A stretch of 64,000 bases of DNA from Gluconacetobacter sacchari (lineage in GTDB: Bacteria; Pseudomonadota; Alphaproteobacteria; Acetobacterales; Acetobacteraceae), in NCBI RefSeq assembly GCF_014174255.1, contig NZ_JABEQJ010000002.1:230765-294764 (forward strand), in the 5' to 3' direction. Below are positions 59,029-64,000 of the stretch, in pieces. The notes under the pieces are model-generated. The model was not told where the DNA came from and ran no database searches. It saw nothing but the letters and a program-made list of their open reading frames with translations. Made by a program: the position numbers and the translations under genes. Within the stretch, counting starts at the first letter, position 1. The number at the start of each line of letters is the position of its first letter.

Positions 59029-59102
59029 TGGCTGGGGGACCTGGATTCGAACCAGGGCTGACCGGGTCAGAGCCGGTAGTTCTACCGCTAAACTATCCCC
59101 CA
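59029..59102 (-). tRNA. tRNA-Gln (anticodon CTG)
   Basis: On the minus strand a full cloverleaf is visible. Acceptor TGGGGGA pairs with TCCCCCA, the D-arm contains AGCGGTAGA, the anticodon arm ACCGG-CTCTGAC-CCGGT gives anticodon CTG, and the T-arm CTGG-TTCGAAT-CCAG follows. Discriminator G and an encoded CCA end the 74-base gene. It reads CAG codons. Confidence 0.93.
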
Positions 59103-59268
59103 ACCGGGCGACCGGCTCGGCACCGTGCGGTGAGGGGCTGATAGCATCGGCCATGGAACGTGACAAGCACCTTTCCGTGCGGTTTTTTCAAACCGACATA
59201 TTTGTCTTGCCCTGCGCGCGGGTCAGCACACACTATATGCTATACGGTGGTGGCAGAGGGACCGTCCG

Positions 59269-60402
59269 ATGGACAATACGATGTCCTGGCGCGATGGCCA
59301 GGAGGCAACGCGACTCCCCCGTGCGTCGGGATACAGGGCGAATCGCAGCGTGCCGGGTATGTTCGGTGCGATCGACCTTGGGACGAACAATTGCCGCCTG
59401 ATGATCGCCGCCCCCCATGCCGACGGCTTTCGTGTCGTCGACAGCTTCAACCGGATCGTGCGTCTGGGCGAGGGCCTGCAACGGACCGGGCAACTCAGCC
59501 CACACGCCATGGACCGCACCATCGAGGCGCTGCGGGTCTGTGCCATGCGCATGGAACGCCGGCGCCTGTTCCGCTATCGCGCCGTCGCGACCGAGGCCTG
59601 CCGTCGCGCCGGTAACGGCGCCGCGTTCATCGAACGCGCGCGGCGCGAGACGGGGCTGGACATCACCGTCATCTCGTCGCGCGAGGAAGCCGAACTGGCG
59701 ATGGAAAGCTGTTCGGCATTGCTGCATGACGACCGGGTGTCTCCCACCCGCACCCGCGCGCTGTTGTTCGACATCGGCGGCGGCTCGACCGAAATCGCCT
59801 GGGTCCGCACCGATCGCCATGCGCGCCGCCAGGATCTCAGCGGCTATCTCAGCCTGCCGGCCGGTGTCATCACCCAGGCGGAACAGTTCGGCGAGAGCGC
59901 GTTCAGCGAGCAGGGCTACCAGCGGATGGTCGAGCAGATCGCGGGCCAGCTCCGCGCGTTCGAGGCCGTGCATTGCATCCGCCGCGAAATCAGCCGCGGC
60001 AATGTCAGCCTGATCGGCACCAGCGGCACCGTCACTACCCTGGCCAGCATCGCCCTGTCCCTGACCCGCTACAGCCGGACGGCGGTGGACGGCACGATCC
60101 TGGAGGCCGGGCCGGCCCGGGACGCGATTCGCACCCTGGCCGCCATGGGGCCGGAGGGGTTGAGCCAGCACCCGTGCGTGGGGCCCGACCGCGCCCAGTA
60201 CGTCATGCCGGGCTGCGCGATCTTCGAGGCGATCCACAGGGTATGGCCGGTGCCGGAAATCATGGTGGCCGATCGCGGCCTGCGTGATGGTATGCTGCTG
60301 CGCATGATCAACGATTCGGCCCCTCTGGCCCTGCCATCGGCGTCGGGCGCCCTGCCCTTCGCATCGCCCTGCCCCCCCGCGATGGGTGCGTCGCATCCAT
60401 GA
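59269..60402 (+). CDS. ppx: Ppx/GppA family phosphatase
   Basis: A 377-residue ASKHA-fold enzyme that degrades polyphosphate or the alarmone pppGpp. Seen are AIDLGTNNCRLMIA near residue 34, RLGEGLQRTG, VATEACRRAGN, SREEAELA, LFDIGGGSTEIAWV and IGTSGTVTTLA. It is the short, two-domain form usual in alphaproteobacteria. GAGGGA precedes the ATG at 59269. The stop overlaps rlmE by ATGA, a conserved pairing in this class. Confidence 0.9.
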   Translation: MDNTMSWRDGQEATRLPRASGYRANRSVPGMFGAIDLGTNNCRLMIAAPHADGFRVVDSFNRIVRLGEGLQRTGQLSPHAMDRTIEALRVCAMRMERRRLFRYRAVATEACRRAGNGAAFIERARRETGLDITVISSREEAELAMESCSALLHDDRVSPTRTRALLFDIGGGSTEIAWVRTDRHARRQDLSGYLSLPAGVITQAEQFGESAFSEQGYQRMVEQIAGQLRAFEAVHCIRREISRGNVSLIGTSGTVTTLASIALSLTRYSRTAVDGTILEAGPARDAIRTLAAMGPEGLSQHPCVGPDRAQYVMPGCAIFEAIHRVWPVPEIMVADRGLRDGMLLRMINDSAPLALPSASGALPFASPCPPAMGASHP

Positions 60403-61205
60403 AGCGGCGTCCCCCGGCTGGCGGCGGCAAGCCGCGCGTTCCCGGCAAGGCGCTCAGCAGCAGTTCGGCCCCCGGCACCGGCAACGCCGCCGCGGATTCG
60501 GGCGCGGCGCGCTCGACCCGCAGCCAGGCCGTCTCCCTGCGGACCGCCCGTGGCCGCACGACCGCCCAGCAACGTTGGCTCAACCGCCAATTGAACGACC
60601 CTTATGTTCAGGCCGCCCGCAAGCAGGGCTGGCGGTCGCGCGCGGCCTTCAAGCTGATCGAACTCGATGACCGCTTCCACCTGATCCGTCCCGGCATGCG
60701 GGTGGTCGATCTCGGCGCCGCCCCGGGCGGCTGGACTCAGGTCGCTGTCAAGCGTGGCGCCAGCCATGTCGTCGGCGTCGACCTGCTGCCGGTCGATCCG
60801 GTCGCCGGCGCCACGATCCTGGAAGGCGATTTCAACGATCCGGACCTGCCCGGCAAACTGACGGACCTGCTGGGCGGGCCAGCCGATCTGGTGCTGTCGG
60901 ACATGGCGCCGAATACGACCGGCCATGCGCCCACCGACCATCTGCGCATTCTCGGCCTGGCGGAACTGGCCCTGGATTTCGCGCTGAAGGTGCTGGCACC
61001 GGGCGGCACCTTCGTCGCCAAGGTCTTCCAGGGCGGGTCGGAGAAGCAGATGCTGGAGCCGATGAAGCATGCCTTCGCGACCGTCCGCCACGCCAAGCCG
61101 CCGGCCAGCCGCAAGGAATCGAGCGAACTGTACGTCGTCGCGACCGGATTCCGTCCCGACCGGGTTCTTCCCAGTCAGCCGGACGCCAGCCAGCCGGACG
61201 AATGA
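60399..61205 (+). CDS. rlmE: 23S rRNA (uridine-2'-O)-methyltransferase
   Basis: RlmE (RrmJ/FtsJ) methylates the 2'-O of U2552 in 23S rRNA. The 268 residues include a low-complexity Ser/Ala/Arg N-terminal extension of about 55 residues, then RSRAAFKLIELDDRF, VVDLGAAPGGWTQVA, the Asp in VLSDMAPNTTGH, the Lys in FVAKVFQGG and the Glu in KESSELYVVATGF. The K-D-K-E tetrad is complete. It is coupled to ppx by ATGA. Confidence 0.95.
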   Translation: MKRRPPAGGGKPRVPGKALSSSSAPGTGNAAADSGAARSTRSQAVSLRTARGRTTAQQRWLNRQLNDPYVQAARKQGWRSRAAFKLIELDDRFHLIRPGMRVVDLGAAPGGWTQVAVKRGASHVVGVDLLPVDPVAGATILEGDFNDPDLPGKLTDLLGGPADLVLSDMAPNTTGHAPTDHLRILGLAELALDFALKVLAPGGTFVAKVFQGGSEKQMLEPMKHAFATVRHAKPPASRKESSELYVVATGFRPDRVLPSQPDASQPDE

Positions 61206-61237
61206 AAGAGGCGGCGCGACGGACCGCCTCCATGCCG

Positions 61238-62191
61238 CTATGCGGCGGTCTCGTCCGCCGACCATAGCCAGGCCGCGCCGCGCACGCCCGAGCTGTCGCC
61301 GTGCTGGTTGCGGATGACGGGCGTGTCGCACTGCGGCGTGATGACGTATCGCAGCATAAGGCGCGGGACGCGGGCATAGATCGACAGCAGGTTCGACACC
61401 CCGCCGCCCAGCACGATGACATCGGGATCCAGGAAATTGATCGCCATGGCACAGGCCCGCGCCAGGCGGTCCACATAGCGGTCCAGCGCCCCGATGGCGG
61501 CGATGTCCCCCGCTTCGGCCGCGTCCTCGATCCCTGCCGTGTCGCGATGGCCCGCACCTTTCCAGTCCTGCGCCAGCGCCGGGCCGCTGAGGAAACGCTC
61601 CAGGCAGCCTTCGTTGCCGCAGAAACATTTGGGGAACGGCATTTCCGTGATTCGCGGCCAGGGCAGCGGGATATGCCCCCATTCACCGGCGATATGATGC
61701 GCCCCGGTCAGCAGCTTGCCCTCCACGACCAGGCCGCCGCCCATCCCGGTGCCCAGAATCACCCCCAGAACGACGCGTCGGCCGGCGCCGGCGCCGTCCA
61801 CGGCTTCGGACAAGGCGAAGCAATTGGCATCGTTTTCGACCCGCACCTCACGCCCCAGGGATTCGGTCAGGTCGCGCCCGAAGGGCTGGTTGTTCAGCCA
61901 GGTGGCGTTCGCGTTCTTGATCAGGCCGCTTTCGGGGCTGATCGAACCCGGAATGCCGATCCCCACACTGCCCGAGCCGCCCAGTTCGGCATCCATACCC
62001 GCGACGAGGTCGCGAATGGCCGTCACCGCGCCCGCGTAATGTCCCGGGTTGGCGATGCGTCGCCGGGCCAGTTCCCTGCCGTCAGCGCGGGCCAGCGCCG
62101 CGATTTCGATCTTCGTTCCGCCAAAATCGATTCCGATCCGATAGCCGGTCATATCCATCCCGTCAGCCGTGATATTTTCCATGGTCGCCAT
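61238..62191 (-). CDS. ROK family sugar kinase, probable fructokinase
   Basis: A sugar kinase of about 306-317 residues. Seen are the ATP loop GIDFGGTKIEIAALA, the sugar-binding ENDANCFALSEAV, GTGMGGGLVVEGKL, IAGEWGHIPL, and the zinc-binding ROK signature KCFCGNEGCLERFLSG. The set resembles fructokinase (Mak), but N-acetylglucosamine and glucose kinases look alike. Three in-frame ATGs (62191, 62182, 62158) compete. The one at 62158 gives the usual length; none has a strong ribosome site. It stands alone, convergent to rlmE. Confidence 0.85.
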   Translation of the reverse strand: MATMENITADGMDMTGYRIGIDFGGTKIEIAALARADGRELARRRIANPGHYAGAVTAIRDLVAGMDAELGGSGSVGIGIPGSISPESGLIKNANATWLNNQPFGRDLTESLGREVRVENDANCFALSEAVDGAGAGRRVVLGVILGTGMGGGLVVEGKLLTGAHHIAGEWGHIPLPWPRITEMPFPKCFCGNEGCLERFLSGPALAQDWKGAGHRDTAGIEDAAEAGDIAAIGALDRYVDRLARACAMAINFLDPDVIVLGGGVSNLLSIYARVPRLMLRYVITPQCDTPVIRNQHGDSSGVRGAAWLWSADETAA

Positions 62192-62279
62192 TTCTTCTAT
62201 GGTGCGACCTTTCGTGCCGTAAAGTCACCCCCGAGGCAGAGGGTTCACGATCCGCTGCCGCCTTCCGGAGTCCGCAGCC

Positions 62280-62525
62280 ATGAGCGAGACGCTGCTCGAC
62301 GTCAAAGGGCTGAGCTGCCCGCTGCCCGTTCTCAAGGCCAATCGGGCGCTGCGCGGTATGCAGCCGGGCGACCGGCTGCGCGTGATCGCGACCGACCGCG
62401 CCAGCGTCGCCGATTTTCAGGCTTTCTGCCGCGAGACGGGCCATGCCCTGATCGCCTTCGGCGAGGATGGCGGGGTCCTGTCCTTCGTGATCCGCCGCCG
62501 CCCCGATGCGCCGGCAGGCACTTAG
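62280..62525 (+). CDS. tusA: TusA/SirA family sulfur carrier
   Basis: An 81-residue sulfurtransferase carrier with LLDVKGLSCPLPVLKANRALR, in which Cys13 of the CPxP motif holds the persulfide, and the C-terminal strand GVLSFVIRRR. TusA relays sulfur for tRNA 2-thiolation and other pathways. A 141-base gap to xseB contains the small palindrome TGCCA-CAGA-TGGCA (62567-62580) and probably the promoter for the xseB-ispA-dxs genes. Confidence 0.9.
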   Translation: MSETLLDVKGLSCPLPVLKANRALRGMQPGDRLRVIATDRASVADFQAFCRETGHALIAFGEDGGVLSFVIRRRPDAPAGT

Positions 62526-62666
62526 GACACGAAACTTGCCTGTTCATTCCAAAGACGTGCCCTAAATGCCACAGATGGCACAAAATCCCCCTCGTCGTCC
62601 TATGCCCTTGGCAGAAGAGGCCACCTGGGAGTAATTCCTGCGCCTCATGATGGAAGAACCGCACCC

Positions 62667-62897
62667 ATGACGGAAGATCTGTCCCAGCTTTCCTTCGAGG
62701 ATGCCCTCGCGCAGCTCGAGGACATCGTGCGCAAGCTCGAAGGCGGACAGCTTCGCCTCCAGGATGCCATCGCATCCTACGAGCGTGGGGCGGCCCTGAG
62801 ACGACATTGCGAGAGCAAGCTGAACGAGGCCGATGCCCGCGTTCAGGCGATCATCCAGTGCGCCGATGGCGCGCTGGAGACGAAATCGATGGATTGA
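62667..62897 (+). CDS. xseB: Exodeoxyribonuclease VII small subunit
   Basis: A 76-residue helical subunit of ExoVII, which degrades single-stranded DNA with XseA. It shows the usual LSFEDALAQLEDIVRKLEGGQLRLQDAIASYERGAALRRHCESKLNEADARVQ. It lies 7 bases before ispA; the xseB-ispA-dxs string is widely conserved in proteobacteria. Confidence 0.95.
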   Translation: MTEDLSQLSFEDALAQLEDIVRKLEGGQLRLQDAIASYERGAALRRHCESKLNEADARVQAIIQCADGALETKSMD

Positions 62898-62904
62898 CGT
62901 ACCG

Positions 62905-63840
62905 ATGAGCCACACAACAGCGACCGCCCGGACAGGGCAGACCGTGGACCGCGCCAGCCTGCTGCGGTCTTCCCTGTCGACGCGGGCCACGGCGATCGAA
63001 GCCGCGATCGACGCCCTGTTGCCGCCGGTACCAGGCGCCGAGGGCCGGGTGGTGGACGCCATGCGCTACGCCACCCTGGGCGGCGGCAAGCGCCTGCGCG
63101 GCTACCTGACGGCGGAAGTCGCCAGCCTGTTCGATGTGGACGATGCACGGTCCTATCGCGTGTCGGCATCGGTCGAGATGCTGCATGCCTATTCGCTGGT
63201 GCATGACGACCTGCCGGCGATGGATGACGACGACCTGCGCCGCGGCCAGCCCTCGACGCACCGCAAGTTCGACGAGGCGACCGCGATCCTGGCCGGCGAC
63301 GCGTTGCAGACGATGGCGTTCGAGATCCTGGCCGACGAGGCCACGCACCCCGACGCGGCCATCCGCATCGGCCTGGTAGGTGCCCTGGCCGCCGCGTCGG
63401 GCGCCGCCGGCATGGTGGGCGGCCAGATGATCGACATGGAAGGGGAAGGCCGCGCGCTGTCCCTGCCGGATGTCGAACGCCTGCACGCGCTCAAGACCGG
63501 CTGCCTGATCCGCTACGCGGCCGAGGCCGGGGCTATTCTCGGCCATGCCGAGCCGTCGGTGCGCGCGCGCATCGCCGCCTATGGCCGAGACCTGGGCGCC
63601 GCCTTCCAGATCGCCGATGACGTGCTGGACGCCACTGCCAGCGCCGAGGAACTGGGCAAGACCGCCGGCAAGGACCAGGCCGCGGGCAAGTCCACCTATG
63701 TCGCGCTGCTGGGCGTCGACGGCGCCGCGCGCGAGGCGCGCCGCGTGGCCGAGCAGGCGGAGGCCCATCTTGATCTCTTCGGACCCGAAGCCGACCGGCT
63801 GCGAGACCTAATCCGTTACGTCGTCGACCGCAGGAGCTGA
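62905..63840 (+). CDS. ispA: Farnesyl diphosphate synthase (polyprenyl synthetase)
   Basis: IspA adds isopentenyl units to dimethylallyl and geranyl diphosphate, giving farnesyl diphosphate for quinones, hopanoids and undecaprenol. The 311 residues show GGGKRLRGYL, the first Asp-rich motif in LVHDDLPAMDDDDLRRG, GQMIDMEGEG, KTGCLIRYA and the second Asp motif in FQIADDVLD. The ATG at 62905 starts MSHTTATART. The stop lies 4 bases before dxs. Confidence 0.94.
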   Translation: MSHTTATARTGQTVDRASLLRSSLSTRATAIEAAIDALLPPVPGAEGRVVDAMRYATLGGGKRLRGYLTAEVASLFDVDDARSYRVSASVEMLHAYSLVHDDLPAMDDDDLRRGQPSTHRKFDEATAILAGDALQTMAFEILADEATHPDAAIRIGLVGALAAASGAAGMVGGQMIDMEGEGRALSLPDVERLHALKTGCLIRYAAEAGAILGHAEPSVRARIAAYGRDLGAAFQIADDVLDATASAEELGKTAGKDQAAGKSTYVALLGVDGAAREARRVAEQAEAHLDLFGPEADRLRDLIRYVVDRRS

Positions 63841-63844
63841 GACC

Positions 63845-64000
63845 ATGGCCGAAGACAAGATTGGTGCCCATAGCTCGGACGCCATCCCCACGAAGGGCCG
63901 CTTTCCGCTTCTGGACCGTGTGACGTCGCCGCGCGACCTGCGCAACCTGTCGGTGGAGCAGTTGCGCCAGTTGGCCGAGGAATTGCGGGCCGAGACGGTG
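63845..64000 (+). CDS. dxs: 1-deoxy-D-xylulose-5-phosphate synthase, N-terminal fragment
   Basis: The window ends 52 codons into this gene. Residues FPLLDRVTSPRDLRNLSVEQLRQLAEELRAETV match the start of DXS, a thiamine diphosphate enzyme that makes DXP, the first step of the MEP pathway. The position after xseB-ispA supports the call. The catalytic parts lie outside the window. Confidence 0.9.
   Translation, partial: MAEDKIGAHSSDAIPTKGRFPLLDRVTSPRDLRNLSVEQLRQLAEELRAETV

Overview
The window is about 64 kb of GC-rich DNA from an alphaproteobacterium, most probably an acetic acid bacterium (Acetobacteraceae, Gluconacetobacter/Komagataeibacter-like). The basis is the protein style, the alphaproteobacterial LexA box GTTC-N7-GTTC, the lipoyl-E1beta pyruvate dehydrogenase layout and the conserved strings eno-ftsB, tpiA-secG-pyrG-kdsA, trpE-G-D-C-moaC and purC-purS-purQ-purL. 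The genus is inferred, not proven. Most of the window is tightly packed housekeeping DNA in which many genes overlap by 1-4 bases.

Layout. 1-2.6 kb: biotin genes (end of bioF, a bioH-like esterase, and bioC fused to bioD). 2.6-4.7 kb: lexA and moeA. 4.9-11.2 kb: rpmG, then ftsB, eno, a DUF3429 gene, kdsA, pyrG, secG and tpiA. 11.4-18.2 kb: ppiD, trpE, trpG, trpD, trpC and moaC. 18.2-27.5 kb: a RamB/ScfR-type regulator, then pdhA-pdhB-pdhC-lpdA-lipA-ratA and a His-rich secreted protein. 27.0-30.5 kb, minus strand: cinA, pgpA, slt and a terC-like gene. 30.8-38.0 kb: purB, an NRDE gene, purC-purS-X-purQ-purL, bolA and a monothiol glutaredoxin. 38.1-45.3 kb: yraN, cls, an EEP-family protein, an AI-2E family permease, a sulfurtransferase, metC and surE.

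The stretch 45.3-58.9 kb is the most accessory part: a PadR/DUF1700/DUF2807 envelope module, a beta-barrel protein, a TetR regulator with two operator-like repeats facing an unknown membrane protein, an alpha/beta hydrolase broken by a nonsense codon, an APH-fold kinase, a 2OG-Fe oxygenase, a possible AraC remnant, sthA, yifB, and an oxalate decarboxylase-DUF1275 pair behind an FNR-type site. The window closes with tRNA-Gln(CUG), ppx, rlmE, a ROK kinase, tusA, and xseB-ispA-dxs, which leads into isoprenoid synthesis.

The gene order suggests one past inversion. Flipping roughly 4.7-18.2 kb would place moaC next to moeA-lexA and eno-ftsB next to pdhA, which restores two strings that are usual in alphaproteobacteria. 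No CRISPR array, insertion sequence, prophage or rRNA was seen.
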